Shown in pieces: positions 18,381 to 28,039 of a stretch of 62,082 nt of DNA; position 1 is the first letter of the stretch, and the number at the start of each line of letters is the position of its first letter. Both the position numbers and the translations under genes were made by a program. Source of the DNA: an uncultured Taibaiella sp. (GTDB taxonomy: Bacteria; Bacteroidota; Bacteroidia; Chitinophagales; Chitinophagaceae); NCBI GenBank assembly GCA_937870855.1, contig CALMWT010000063.1, positions 1 through 62,082 on the forward strand, written 5' to 3'. The notes under the pieces are model-generated. The model was not told the origin of the DNA and ran no database searches. It worked only from the letters and a program-made list of their open reading frames with translations.

Positions 18381-21300
18381 ATGAAAATCATTTTATACCC
18401 AGCCTTATTGGTTTTTTTACTTCTTTTCTCTGTAAAAATATCGGCACAAGCACCAGTTGCGAATTTTACTGCAACGCCCATTAGCGGGTGTAACCCACTG
18501 CATGTTTCTTTCACCAGCACTTCCACAGGCAACCCCACATCATACAGTTGGAATCTGGGAAATGGTGTAACAACCATTCAGCAAAATCCAACAACCACTT
18601 ACACAACGCCCGGTACTTATCCGGTTACGCTTACTGTAACCAATGCGAACGGTAGCAACACCAAAACCGTAAGCAACTATATCACTGTGTTTCCTGGCCC
18701 GGCAGTCAATTTTACCGCCAGCCCTATGAGTGGTTGTCCTCCACTTGTGGTCAATTTTACCAATACCACCACCTCTACCGTTCCGGGCACCATAACCTAT
18801 GCCTGGAATTTTGGCGATGGCTCTCCACTTAGCAGCACAACCAATCCTACACATTCTTACAATTTTTCTGCAAACGCAATTCTTACGGCTACAGATGCGC
18901 AGGGATGTATTAATAGTAAACCTCTGACAATTACCGTTCACCAGCCACCGATCATAAACTTTACAGCGATAACTACTCAGTGCGATGCGCCTGCGGCAGT
19001 AAATTTTACAGCTAACATAACCGGTACTGCACCATTTTTCTATCAGTGGTCTTTCGGGGATGGGGGCAGTGCAAATATTGCGAATCCCTCCCACACTTAT
19101 ACCAATCCCGGTGTTTACACTGTAACACTAATTGTGACGGATGGCAATGGTTGCAAGGATACTTTGGTAAAGAATAACTACATGAACGTAGGAAATCTTG
19201 TGCCCAACTTTACGTTTGCCACCGGTTGTGTAGGCACACCTGTGTCGTTTACAAACACCAGCAATGTTATGGATTCGGTACGGTGGTATTTTGGAGACGG
19301 AAGTACGGATACAGCAAAAAATCCACAGCATATTTACAATTCTTCAGGAACGTTTACGGTGAAGCTTTATGTTTATAAAAGTTTCTGTAAAGACTCTGTA
19401 ATAAAACAGATCACGGTTAACCCTAAACCGCTTGCTGATTTTAGCATGTCCCCCTGTCCTCCTACCATTCAATTCACCAATTTATCGGTAGGTGCTCAAA
19501 GTTATATCTGGGATTTTGGGGACGGAAGCACCTCCACCACTTTCCATCCTACGCATACTTATTCGCTTATTGACACAGCTCTCTATCCAAAATTAATTGC
19601 CTTCAACAGTTTTGGATGCACTGATACATCTTATATGGAGGATACGGTGCTTTTGTACTACGTTATTTTGGGTGGAGTGAGTCCAAACGGTTTTCATTGT
19701 GTGGGCGACACTGCAATATTCAGATACAACCTTTACACGTTCGATATTTTTGACCCTTTAAGAAATACTATCAAATATCCTTATTCAATTACAAGTGTTT
19801 TCTGGAATTTTGATGATGGTGGTGCTACATCAACTTTAGATTCTGCAACTCATATATATTCTGGGCGTGGTAAATACAGACCATCCGTCACAATAACAAC
19901 TTCTAATGGTTGCACATATTCCGATACATTTCAGGTATTAGTGGGGCATAAACCAACAGCCAGTTTCACTTTTTCACCCGATACGGTTTGCAATCATGGT
20001 ACTGTAACTTTTATAAACAACAGTATCAATGCCCAATGGTATTTATGGGATTTTAGAAACGGAGGAAGCTATGCAGATACCACAGGAGGGGTATATACTT
20101 ACACCTATCAAATGAGCGGTATTGATACCGTCATTTTGTATGCGTTCGACTATGGATGTGTAGATACTTTTAAAGCAAACCGACCAGTAGTTGTGCGACC
20201 TCCAACCGCCTTATGGAATTTTGAACCTATTTGTGAAAATCCTAAAAAGGTTCAGTTTTATGATACGCTGAGTATAGAACCCACATCGCATTGGTGGAGT
20301 TTTGGAGATGGTGATACATCTTCTGCCCGCAATCCGCTCCATACGTATCCCGCTCTCGGAACTTATGTGGTTTCATTATACACTTACAATAGTATTTATG
20401 GTTGTACCGATACATTGACCCGTGCAATAACCTTGATAGATCCTGTCTTAACTTTTACTACCCCAGATACAGCTATTTGTGAAGGCGACTCTATAACTTT
20501 TTTCCCAAATTATACAGTAACGCCGGAGTATGACTACAATTGGTACATTCAAAGCCCTGGTGGCTACCCTCTTCCCTGGTGGTATTCGAGCAGGACTGTA
20601 GGAAGTTGGGGGTTTCGGTTTAATCAAAGGGGTATCTATCAAGTTTATTTGTTGGCAAGCGATGGTCTTGGTTGTATTGATACTTTCGTTAAAACTATTC
20701 TTGTTGCTCAGCCAGAAGCCGGCTTTGTCGCAACGCCATCCTATGGATGTGCGCCGGAAAACATTTCATTTCTCGACACTACTACCAATGTGCCCGGCGC
20801 ATATCAGATAACGCGACAATGGGATTTCGGAAATGGTCAGGCTACATCAAATGGCCCAGGAATATCTAATCTTTATGCAGCAGCCGGACTTTACACAGTA
20901 CAGCTTATTGTAGTAGATAATGTCGGATGCACCGATACCGCCGTCAGCCAGAATTACATAGATATCCGCGATCCCGTGCCGGGCTTTACTGTAAGTGATA
21001 GCAATGCCTGCATGAAAGAACTTTTAGCTTTCCAGAATACCACAACGGGAAGTAACAACTTTACGTCCGTATGGTATTTTGGAGATGGAACATCCGACAC
21101 GGCGAAAAATCCGGTTCACGCCTATCAACAGGTGGGTGCATTTACAGTGAAACTTGTAGTAACTGATTCCATTGGTTGTAAGGATAGCATTACTAAAGTG
21201 GCTTACATCAACATTACGAAACCAACTGCACAGTTTTCCGCCAGTGACACCCTGTCCATTTGCCCTCCGCTAAACGTGTTGTTTTATAATAGTTCAGTAG

Positions 21301-22946
21301 GCGCACTTACCTATGCCTGGAATCTGGGCAATGGTACCAACTCCAACTTTTTCAATCCTACAGGTTCTTATGTAAACCCCGGTCTTTATCAAATTCAACT
21401 TATAGCTACAAATGCGGAAAATTGTAGGGATACTGCTTATGGTACAGTGCGGGTATTGGGCTATGCAGGAGGGCTTACTTACTCGCCACTCAAAGGTTGC
21501 GCACCTTTAGAAGTGGGTTTCAAGGCAGAACTTTTCAATATTCCGTCGGTGATCTGGGATTTTAGTGACGGTGTAACCAAGTCTGCAAATGGAAGCGATA
21601 CTACCTCTCATGTTTATACAACACCGGGTGCTTACGTCCCCAAGCTGATACTAAGCGATAATACCGGTTGCCAAAACTCAAGCTTAGGTCTTGATACCAT
21701 AAAAGTGGATGGTGTGGATGCAGGATTTATTACAGCATCGCCCTGTATCAATACTCCCGTTACATTTATTGACACGTCTTTCAGTTATTTTTCCAACATC
21801 ATATCCTGGCGATGGAATTTCAATAACGGGCAATACACAAATACCACCAAAAACCCGACCTATACTTTCAATACAGCAGGTACTTATCCTGTTAAACTTG
21901 TGACTGTAAATGCTAACGGTTGTACCGATTCAATCTCCACCACATTTGTTATTCACGATCTTCCGAAGATTATCGCCGTGTCTGACACTTCAATTTGTAA
22001 GGGCGATGCCGCACAGCTTTTTGCAACAGGTGGTGTAAGTTATGTATGGACACCCGCACTTACGCTCAGTTGCGATAGCTGTCAGAGTCCTTTGGCTACG
22101 CCACCGACAACCACAAATTATGTGGTGACAGGTACGGATGGTCGTGGTTGTAAAAACAAAGACACGGTGAAAGTGACGATACAGCTTGCCACAACCAGCA
22201 CCGTAGCCAATGGAGGCGATATTTGCCAGGACAGTTCTTTTCAATTGAATGCCTATGGCGCGCAACGCTACGAATGGACACCGGCAGAAACACTGAATGA
22301 TAGATTTATAGCAAATCCGATGGCCTCACCATCAGTCACAACTTTATACAGAGTTATTGCCTGGGAAGGAAGTTGTCCGTCAGATACTAACACAGTTCGC
22401 GTAGTGGTTCACCCGAAGCCTTCGGTTGATGCTGGTACTGACGTAACGATAGTGGCCGGCACCAATGTGATGTTGAATGCAAAAGGCTCCAACATAGAAA
22501 CCTATTTGTGGTCGCCAGCGCAAACGCTTAGTTGCAACACGTGTTCAAATCCGTATGCCAATCCACAGTCAACTACGATGTATAAAGTAGTAGCAATGAG
22601 CCTTTATGGATGCAAGGCTTACGATACTGTTATAGTGCGGGTACTTTGCGATGAAAGCCAGCTCTTCATTCCCAATACATTTTCCCCAAACAATGATGGT
22701 CAGAACGATATTTTCTATCCGCGCGGAGTGGGTCTGAAATCCATCCGATCATTTCGTATTTACAATCGTTGGGGAGAATTATTGTTTGAGAAACGTGGCA
22801 TCCAGCTTAATGATCGGACGAACGGATGGGACGGCACCTACAGAGGTAGCCTTCAAAACCCGGATGTATTCGTTTACGCAATAGATGGTGAATGTGAAAA
22901 CGGTGAACCTATAAGCTGGAAAGGCGACATATCACTGCTTCGGTAA
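18381..22946 (+). CDS. Giant PKD-repeat protein with T9SS type B (CHU_C) sorting domain, paralogue of 12704
   Basis: A 1,521-residue secreted protein with the same order of parts as its upstream neighbour: signal peptide (residues ~1-22, ending ISAQ), about 14 PKD-like units with FGDG/LGNG/FDDG turns, Cys-containing repeats (SLSCDSCQSPLATP-like), and CHU_C (FIPNTFSPNNDGQNDIFYPR ... GWDG ... WKGDISLLR). Many blocks align one-to-one between the two proteins, so they arose by duplication, with the middle repeats diverged more than the ends. It is likely exported by the T9SS to the surface. It is the last gene of the three-gene unit and converges on mqnB. Confidence 0.93.
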   Translation: MKIILYPALLVFLLLFSVKISAQAPVANFTATPISGCNPLHVSFTSTSTGNPTSYSWNLGNGVTTIQQNPTTTYTTPGTYPVTLTVTNANGSNTKTVSNYITVFPGPAVNFTASPMSGCPPLVVNFTNTTTSTVPGTITYAWNFGDGSPLSSTTNPTHSYNFSANAILTATDAQGCINSKPLTITVHQPPIINFTAITTQCDAPAAVNFTANITGTAPFFYQWSFGDGGSANIANPSHTYTNPGVYTVTLIVTDGNGCKDTLVKNNYMNVGNLVPNFTFATGCVGTPVSFTNTSNVMDSVRWYFGDGSTDTAKNPQHIYNSSGTFTVKLYVYKSFCKDSVIKQITVNPKPLADFSMSPCPPTIQFTNLSVGAQSYIWDFGDGSTSTTFHPTHTYSLIDTALYPKLIAFNSFGCTDTSYMEDTVLLYYVILGGVSPNGFHCVGDTAIFRYNLYTFDIFDPLRNTIKYPYSITSVFWNFDDGGATSTLDSATHIYSGRGKYRPSVTITTSNGCTYSDTFQVLVGHKPTASFTFSPDTVCNHGTVTFINNSINAQWYLWDFRNGGSYADTTGGVYTYTYQMSGIDTVILYAFDYGCVDTFKANRPVVVRPPTALWNFEPICENPKKVQFYDTLSIEPTSHWWSFGDGDTSSARNPLHTYPALGTYVVSLYTYNSIYGCTDTLTRAITLIDPVLTFTTPDTAICEGDSITFFPNYTVTPEYDYNWYIQSPGGYPLPWWYSSRTVGSWGFRFNQRGIYQVYLLASDGLGCIDTFVKTILVAQPEAGFVATPSYGCAPENISFLDTTTNVPGAYQITRQWDFGNGQATSNGPGISNLYAAAGLYTVQLIVVDNVGCTDTAVSQNYIDIRDPVPGFTVSDSNACMKELLAFQNTTTGSNNFTSVWYFGDGTSDTAKNPVHAYQQVGAFTVKLVVTDSIGCKDSITKVAYINITKPTAQFSASDTLSICPPLNVLFYNSSVGALTYAWNLGNGTNSNFFNPTGSYVNPGLYQIQLIATNAENCRDTAYGTVRVLGYAGGLTYSPLKGCAPLEVGFKAELFNIPSVIWDFSDGVTKSANGSDTTSHVYTTPGAYVPKLILSDNTGCQNSSLGLDTIKVDGVDAGFITASPCINTPVTFIDTSFSYFSNIISWRWNFNNGQYTNTTKNPTYTFNTAGTYPVKLVTVNANGCTDSISTTFVIHDLPKIIAVSDTSICKGDAAQLFATGGVSYVWTPALTLSCDSCQSPLATPPTTTNYVVTGTDGRGCKNKDTVKVTIQLATTSTVANGGDICQDSSFQLNAYGAQRYEWTPAETLNDRFIANPMASPSVTTLYRVIAWEGSCPSDTNTVRVVVHPKPSVDAGTDVTIVAGTNVMLNAKGSNIETYLWSPAQTLSCNTCSNPYANPQSTTMYKVVAMSLYGCKAYDTVIVRVLCDESQLFIPNTFSPNNDGQNDIFYPRGVGLKSIRSFRIYNRWGELLFEKRGIQLNDRTNGWDGTYRGSLQNPDVFVYAIDGECENGEPISWKGDISLLR

Positions 22947-22981
22947 GTATTGAGACTTTAGGCAACCAGAATTCCGATGGT

Positions 22982-23656
22982 TCATAATTCTTGGAAGAAT
23001 TTTATCAGCAAGGCATTAAGATTTGTTATTGCCTTGCTGATTTTCCATTTCGACTTGTCTCTTGTTTCTACGTAATTGGAAATAGATCTTATTTGTACAA
23101 AAGGAATTTTCTCCTGTAGGCACACATAATGAAAGGCCGCACCTTCCATATTTTCAATATCTGCGTGAAACTTTTCGTAGCGAGCCGTGGCAGTGAAGGA
23201 GCTTCCGCTAACAGTATTTACCGATAATGAGGAAACCTTTCGGAGGGGAAATTTATCAAAGAGTGGGTGTGTGTGGGCAACTAGCTTTTTTTGCTGAAAT
23301 GGAAACTCATTTTCATCTGCCAATCCGAGTTCGAAACTATCAATGAAATTGTAGCGATCTTCTGCACCGAGGTCGCCAAACATTTCTTGTTCAACCAACA
23401 CAACTTCTCCCAGCGCTAAATCTTTTATAAAACTACCCGCAATACCTGCTTGTAAAATCAGATCAAACTTTTGCTGTTGCACTATTTTGGTCAACGCATA
23501 GGTAGTCGCCACCATTCCTACGCCAGTCACAAAAATTGTAATACTGTGATCGTCCTTTTTAAATGAGTTTTGAGCTTGCTCGCGCCCACCGGCGGTAAGA
23601 TGTTCTGTAAGCGGCATTATCTCCGCACCGGTGGCAGACAGAAGCAAAATGTTCAT
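22982..23656 (-). CDS. mqnB: Futalosine hydrolase (menaquinone biosynthesis)
   Basis: A 224-residue nucleoside-phosphorylase-like (MTN family) enzyme starting at ATG MNILLLSATGAE; a GTG five codons upstream is an alternative. Family signatures are the N-terminal LLSATGAEI strand-loop, LILQAGIAGSF, the VEQEMFGDLGAED motif, and the C-terminal NMEGAAFHYVCLQ, which carries the purine/ribose-contacting Met-Glu, and IRSISNYVETR. MqnB removes hypoxanthine from futalosine in the futalosine menaquinone pathway. A ribosyl hydrolase of another specificity is possible but the GDLGAED region favours MqnB. It is divergent from the PTPS gene. Confidence 0.85.
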   Translation of the reverse strand: MNILLLSATGAEIMPLTEHLTAGGREQAQNSFKKDDHSITIFVTGVGMVATTYALTKIVQQQKFDLILQAGIAGSFIKDLALGEVVLVEQEMFGDLGAEDRYNFIDSFELGLADENEFPFQQKKLVAHTHPLFDKFPLRKVSSLSVNTVSGSSFTATARYEKFHADIENMEGAAFHYVCLQEKIPFVQIRSISNYVETRDKSKWKISKAITNLNALLIKFFQEL

Positions 23657-23674
23657 TAGCGAATTAACCACATT

Positions 23675-23705
23675 TTTGTCAAACCATTATAGCAAGGTAC
23701 TTTTG
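23675..23705 (+). promoter_or_regulatory. Bacteroidota-type promoter for the PTPS gene
   Basis: TTTG (23675-23678), 19-bp spacer, TACTTTTG (23698-23705), a full match to TTTG-N19-TAnnTTTG. The ATG of the PTPS gene is 18 bp further on. Confidence 0.65.
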
Positions 23706-23723
23706 CCAAATAATTTTTTTAAG

Positions 23724-24134
23724 ATGGTGTACCTAACGCGCGTGGAGCATTTCAATGCAGCGCATCGTTTGTTCAACGAACAGTGGAGCAACGAAAAGAA
23801 TGTAGAGGTTTTTGGAAAATGCGCCAACGTCAACTGGCATGGTCATAATTACGAATTGCATGTTACCATAAAAGGAGAGCCTCATCCTGAAACCGGTTTT
23901 ATTTTCAATGCAAAAACCTTAGGTGATCTTATTAAGGACGTGATTGTTGAAAAAGTAGATCATAAAAACCTGAACCTTGATGTTGATTTTATGGCAGGGA
24001 AATTTACCAGCGCAGAAAATTTTGCAATCGGTATTTGGAACGAACTCAAACCGCATATTGCGGAATGCGGCGCGCATCTCCACAGCATTAAACTTCAGGA
24101 AACCCCAAAGATTTATGTGGAATATTTCGGCTAA
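23724..24134 (+). CDS. 6-pyruvoyl/6-carboxy tetrahydropterin synthase family protein
   Basis: A 136-residue T-fold enzyme, started at MVYLTRVEHFNAAHRL to fit the family and the promoter just upstream. Zinc ligands are H14, H39 and H41, and the catalytic cysteine is C33. The spacing is C-x5-HGH (CANVNWHGH), as in PTPS-II enzymes of tetrahydrobiopterin synthesis, whereas canonical QueD has C-x3-HGH. It acts on dihydroneopterin triphosphate, the product of FolE, whose gene follows 37 bp downstream. Assignment to queuosine (QueD) or biopterin-type synthesis is therefore open. Confidence 0.88.
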   Translation: MVYLTRVEHFNAAHRLFNEQWSNEKNVEVFGKCANVNWHGHNYELHVTIKGEPHPETGFIFNAKTLGDLIKDVIVEKVDHKNLNLDVDFMAGKFTSAENFAIGIWNELKPHIAECGAHLHSIKLQETPKIYVEYFG

Positions 24135-24171
24135 GCTGTAACATTTTCCGAGCTTATTTGTCTATTGATAA

Positions 24172-24801
24172 ATGAGTTTTATGACCATAAAAATTTCAAG
24201 TTCAGTGGGCTACAAAAAATCAGAAGATTACAATACAGAAATAACAGACGGACTTTCTCAAAACTACCGATCAATTATAGAGCTATTAGGCGAAGATGCG
24301 GAGCGCGAAGGTTTGCTGAAAACCCCTGAACGTGTTGCTAAGGCAATGCTTTACATGATGCAAGGCTATGAAATGGATGCAAACGAAATTCTGAATTCTG
24401 CAAAATTTCATGAGTCATATAGTGAGATGGTGATTGTAAAAGACATTGAGCTGTATTCAATGTGCGAACATCACATGCTTCCTTTTTTTGGTAAAGCACA
24501 CGTTGCCTACATACCCAATGGCTATATTACCGGGCTTAGTAAAATTGCAAGAGTAGTGGATTGCTTTTCGCGTCGTTTACAAGTTCAGGAAAGAATGACC
24601 CATCAGATACTTGATGCTATTCAGGAAACCCTTAATCCGCTTGGAGTAGCGGTAGTGATAGAAGCAAAACATCTTTGCATGATGATGCGTGGTGTTTCCA
24701 AACAAAACAGTGTAACTACCACTTCTGCTTTCAGCGGACAGTTTGAAGCAAATGAAACGCGTTCTGAATTTTTACGTTTAATTGCCGCGACACTTAATTA
24801 G
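24172..24801 (+). CDS. folE: GTP cyclohydrolase I
   Basis: A 209-residue FolE. Zinc ligands are C98, H101 (in [12 protein letters not shown]) and C169 (HLCMMMRGV), with the 71-residue spacing of the E. coli enzyme. The conserved TPERVAKAM helix and [20 protein letters not shown] region are present. It converts GTP to 7,8-dihydroneopterin triphosphate, which feeds folate, queuosine and the upstream PTPS enzyme. The start MSFMTIKI may instead be the second Met. The pair with the PTPS gene is likely an operon. Confidence 0.96.
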   Translation: MSFMTIKISSSVGYKKSEDYNTEITDGLSQNYRSIIELLGEDAEREGLLKTPERVAKAMLYMMQGYEMDANEILNSAKFHESYSEMVIVKDIELYSMCEHHMLPFFGKAHVAYIPNGYITGLSKIARVVDCFSRRLQVQERMTHQILDAIQETLNPLGVAVVIEAKHLCMMMRGVSKQNSVTTTSAFSGQFEANETRSEFLRLIAATLN

Positions 24802-24804
24802 TGG

Positions 24805-24834
24805 TTTGATGTCGCGCCACAATCTTTATATTTG
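24805..24834 (+). promoter_or_regulatory. Promoter of tRNA-Pro
   Basis: TTTG (24805-24808), 18-bp spacer, TATATTTG (24827-24834), full consensus. The tRNA begins 17 bp after the -7 box. Confidence 0.75.
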
Positions 24835-24851
24835 CAGTCCAAATAAATTTT

Positions 24852-24925
24852 CGGGAAGTAGCGCAGCCCGGTAGCGCACATGGCTGGGGGTCATGTGGTC
24901 GCAGGTTCGAATCCTGTCTTCCCGA
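24852..24925 (+). tRNA. tRNA-Pro (anticodon GGG)
   Basis: Full cloverleaf: acceptor CGGGAAG/CTTCCCG, D arm GCGC...GCGC, anticodon stem CATGG/TCATG with loop CTGGGGG (GGG at 34-36), T arm GCAGG/CCTGT with TTCGAAT. Discriminator A. CCA is not encoded. The length of 74 gives 77 with CCA. Confidence 0.95.
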
Positions 24926-24935
24926 CTGAAATGCA

Positions 24936-24963
24936 GAAAGCCTTAGCGAAAGCTGAGGCTTTC
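24936..24963 (+). terminator. Hairpin after tRNA-Pro
   Basis: 12-bp stem GAAAGCCTTAGC / GCTGAGGCTTTC with one G-T pair and a GAAA loop, starting 10 bp past the tRNA. The T run is weak, so it is a likely but not classical terminator. Confidence 0.6.
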
Positions 24964-24968
24964 CTCAC

Positions 24969-24999
24969 TTTGCAAATCCCTCTCATCCCGTTACCTTTG
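24969..24999 (+). promoter_or_regulatory. Promoter of gcvP
   Basis: TTTG (24969-24972), 19-bp spacer, TACCTTTG (24992-24999), full consensus. It leaves a leader of roughly 30 nt before the gcvP ATG, too short for a glycine riboswitch. Confidence 0.75.
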
Positions 25000-25033
25000 C
25001 ACTTCTTTAATTTCTAAGTTTTCAATCAGAAAT

Positions 25034-27937
25034 ATGAATTTGTTTTCCCTGCAGAATCAGGAATTTACGCACAGGCATATTGGTCCTAATGCCCATGAAA
25101 CCAATGAAATGCTAAACACCATTGGGGTAGCAAGCATGGATGAACTTATCAATCGAACGGTTCCTTCAAATATTCGCATGAGTAACTCGCTAAATATACC
25201 TGCTGCTGTGAGCGAAGCGGAGTATTTGCGTGAACTGAAAGAGATTTCGCTTAAGAACAAGGTTTTCAAATCATACATTGGGCAGGGCTATTACGATACG
25301 CATACGCCAAGTGTAATACTTCGTAACGTTTTTGAAAACCCGGGATGGTACACACAATACACGCCTTATCAGGCTGAAATTTCTCAGGGTCGTTTGGAAA
25401 GTCTTTTGAATTTTCAAACCACAGTAAGCGATCTCACAGCTTTGCCAATTGCAAACGCTTCACTGCTTGATGAAGCGACGGCTGCGGCAGAAGCCATGAC
25501 TATGTTTTTCAATACCGCAAACAAAAATCATGATCACATTGAGCGCCCAAAGTTTTTTGTAGATAATGATATGTTTCCCCAAACTATAGATGTAGTGCTC
25601 ACTCGTGCAACTCCTGTAGGCATTGAGGTTGTGTTTGGCGATTACCGTACTGCAAATATTGATGCTTCCTATTTTGGAGCATTGGTTCAGTATCCTAATG
25701 ATAAGGGTTCAGTAGAAGATTATCGAAATTTTGTGGAGCAGGTTCATGCTGCAGGTGCTTATGTAGCAATGGCTACAGATTTGCTTGCACTTACTTTGCT
25801 CACCCCGCCGGGGGAACTTGGCGCTGATGCTGCATTTGGTTCCGCACAACGTTTTGGTGTGCCCCTCGGTTATGGCGGTCCACATGCTGCATTTTTTTCT
25901 ACCAAAGAAGATTTTAAACGAACCATACCAGGCCGTATAATTGGTGTGAGTATTGATTCAAAAGGAAATCGTGCATTGCGGATGGCTTTGCAAACGCGCG
26001 AGCAACATATCAAACGCGAAAAAGCGACTTCCAACATCTGTACTGCACAGGCATTGCTTGCAAATATGGCTGCTATGTATGCCGTGTTTCATGGTCCTGA
26101 TGGTTTGAAAAACATTGCAAAGCGCGTGGCTGTTTTGACCCAGACATTAGCAGACGCACTCACCGCAGCCGGTTATGCAATAGTATCCGACACTTTTTTC
26201 GATACCATTACTGTACGCACCACCGATGCAAACAGCATCAGAGCAAAAGCAGAAGCGAAAGAAATTAATTTCCGGTATTTCAGCGACAACCAAATCGCCA
26301 TTTCACTCGATGAAACAACCACCATTTCTGATGTATTTCAAATTCTGGAAGTGTTGCTTGAAAACGATGACCAGCCGCTTGGTTTTGAAATAAATCATGA
26401 TCAGGCGCTCACTCATATTCCTACGCCGCTTACCCGTACTTCGGATTTTCTTACGCATCCGATTTTCAATAGCCATCATAGCGAAACGCAAATGATGCGT
26501 TACATAAAAATGCTGGAGAACAAAGATCTTTCGCTCAATACCAGCATGATTTCTCTCGGTTCCTGCACAATGAAATTGAATGCAGCAACGGAAATGATGC
26601 CACTCAGTTGGAGCCATTGGGCGAAGATTCACCCGTTTGCACCAAAAGAGCAAGCAGAAGGTTACGGACAAATAGTTCGTGAACTTTCTAAATTTCTTTG
26701 TGAGATAACGGCTTTTGATGCTTGCAGCTTACAACCCAATAGTGGTGCGCAAGGAGAGTATGCAGGCTTGCTTGCCATACGCAATTATCATCAAAGTATT
26801 GGTGAAAGCCACCGCAATGTGATGTTGATTCCGATTTCTGCACATGGAACCAATCCTGCTTCTGCTGTGATGTGTGGCTACAAAGTAGTGGTGATAAAGG
26901 CGCTTGAAAATGGCTATATTGATGTGAACGATCTGAAAGCAAAAGCCGAGCAATATGCTGCGAACCTTGCAGGTATTATGATCACTTACCCCTCCACTTA
27001 TGGGGTGTATGAAGAGTCAGTGAAAGAAATCACAGCTATTATTCACCAACATGGTGGACAAGTTTATATGGACGGTGCCAACATGAATGCACAAGTAGGG
27101 CTGACTGCTCCGGGTTTGATTGGCGCTGATGTTTGCCACTTGAATCTCCACAAGACATTTGCAATTCCGCATGGCGGTGGTGGCCCCGGCATGGGACCTA
27201 TTTGTGTGAAATCGCATCTTGCACCATTCTTGCCGGGCCATGTTAGCCCTTCCACAGCCCTCCCAGAAGGAGAGGGAGTGCCACACGCGGGGGCTGTTTC
27301 CGCAGCACCTTACGGCTCTGCGAGCATCCTGCTAATCTCTTATGGTTACATTCGTATGTTGGGATATGAAGGCGTGAAAAAGGCAACGGAATATGCAATA
27401 TTGAATGCTAACTACATGCTTGCGCGATTGAAAAACGATTTTGATATTCTCTACACCAATCATCACGGAGCTTGTGCGCATGAGTTTATCGTTGATCTGC
27501 GTCCATTCAAAAGAACAGCAGAAATAGAAGCAGAAGACGTTGCAAAACGTTTGATGGATTATGGATTTCATGCTCCTACAATGAGCTTTCCTGTTCCTGG
27601 AACTATAATGATTGAGCCTACAGAAAGTGAAGACAAAGCCGAGCTTGACCGTTTTTGTGATGCACTGTTACAAATGAGAAAAGAGATTGCGGCAATAGAA
27701 GATGGCAATGCTGATAAGAAGGATAATCCACTGAAGAATGCACCTCACACACAAACTGAAGTGATTGCTACGGAATGGAGCCATTCTTATTCGCGTGAAG
27801 AAGCAGTTTTTCCTTTGTCGTATGTGCGTACAAATAAATTCTGGCCGAGCGTAGCGCGTGTGAATAATACCTACGGAGACAGGAATCTCATTTGCACTTG
27901 TGAACCCACAAGCGCTTATGCAGAAGTTGAGGTATAA
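25034..27937 (+). CDS. gcvP: Glycine dehydrogenase (decarboxylating), P-protein
   Basis: A 967-residue single-chain P-protein; the N- and C-terminal halves, separate in some bacteria, are fused here. The N-terminal RHIGPN motif, the [13 protein letters not shown] region and the PLP-lysine motif [20 protein letters not shown] are present. It decarboxylates glycine and passes the aminomethyl group to the lipoyl H-protein in the glycine cleavage system. gcvT and gcvH are not in the window. It has its own promoter and a strong terminator, so it is likely monocistronic. Confidence 0.98.
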   Translation: MNLFSLQNQEFTHRHIGPNAHETNEMLNTIGVASMDELINRTVPSNIRMSNSLNIPAAVSEAEYLRELKEISLKNKVFKSYIGQGYYDTHTPSVILRNVFENPGWYTQYTPYQAEISQGRLESLLNFQTTVSDLTALPIANASLLDEATAAAEAMTMFFNTANKNHDHIERPKFFVDNDMFPQTIDVVLTRATPVGIEVVFGDYRTANIDASYFGALVQYPNDKGSVEDYRNFVEQVHAAGAYVAMATDLLALTLLTPPGELGADAAFGSAQRFGVPLGYGGPHAAFFSTKEDFKRTIPGRIIGVSIDSKGNRALRMALQTREQHIKREKATSNICTAQALLANMAAMYAVFHGPDGLKNIAKRVAVLTQTLADALTAAGYAIVSDTFFDTITVRTTDANSIRAKAEAKEINFRYFSDNQIAISLDETTTISDVFQILEVLLENDDQPLGFEINHDQALTHIPTPLTRTSDFLTHPIFNSHHSETQMMRYIKMLENKDLSLNTSMISLGSCTMKLNAATEMMPLSWSHWAKIHPFAPKEQAEGYGQIVRELSKFLCEITAFDACSLQPNSGAQGEYAGLLAIRNYHQSIGESHRNVMLIPISAHGTNPASAVMCGYKVVVIKALENGYIDVNDLKAKAEQYAANLAGIMITYPSTYGVYEESVKEITAIIHQHGGQVYMDGANMNAQVGLTAPGLIGADVCHLNLHKTFAIPHGGGGPGMGPICVKSHLAPFLPGHVSPSTALPEGEGVPHAGAVSAAPYGSASILLISYGYIRMLGYEGVKKATEYAILNANYMLARLKNDFDILYTNHHGACAHEFIVDLRPFKRTAEIEAEDVAKRLMDYGFHAPTMSFPVPGTIMIEPTESEDKAELDRFCDALLQMRKEIAAIEDGNADKKDNPLKNAPHTQTEVIATEWSHSYSREEAVFPLSYVRTNKFWPSVARVNNTYGDRNLICTCEPTSAYAEVEV

Positions 27938-27952
27938 TTTATTTTTCTACAC

Positions 27953-27989
27953 AAAAAGACCGAAGCGTTTTAAATGCTTCGGTCTTTTT
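27953..27989 (+). terminator. Rho-independent terminator of gcvP
   Basis: Perfect 14-bp stem AAAAAGACCGAAGC / GCTTCGGTCTTTTT with a 9-nt loop, 15 bp past the stop. It may also serve the convergent bat operon. Confidence 0.9.
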
Positions 27990-28039
27990 ATTTACTGAAT
28001 GGTTACTATCAGTCCTATTAAAAAATGTGACTGTAAAAT

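Noticed and set aside
12704..22946. CRISPR-like regularity of repeats
   Set aside because: The repeats are in-frame PKD coding units, diverged in sequence, without identical short repeats and unique spacers. No cas genes are present.
24964..25033. Glycine riboswitch before gcvP
   Set aside because: The promoter leaves a leader of only about 30 nt, too short, and no paired aptamer motif is seen.
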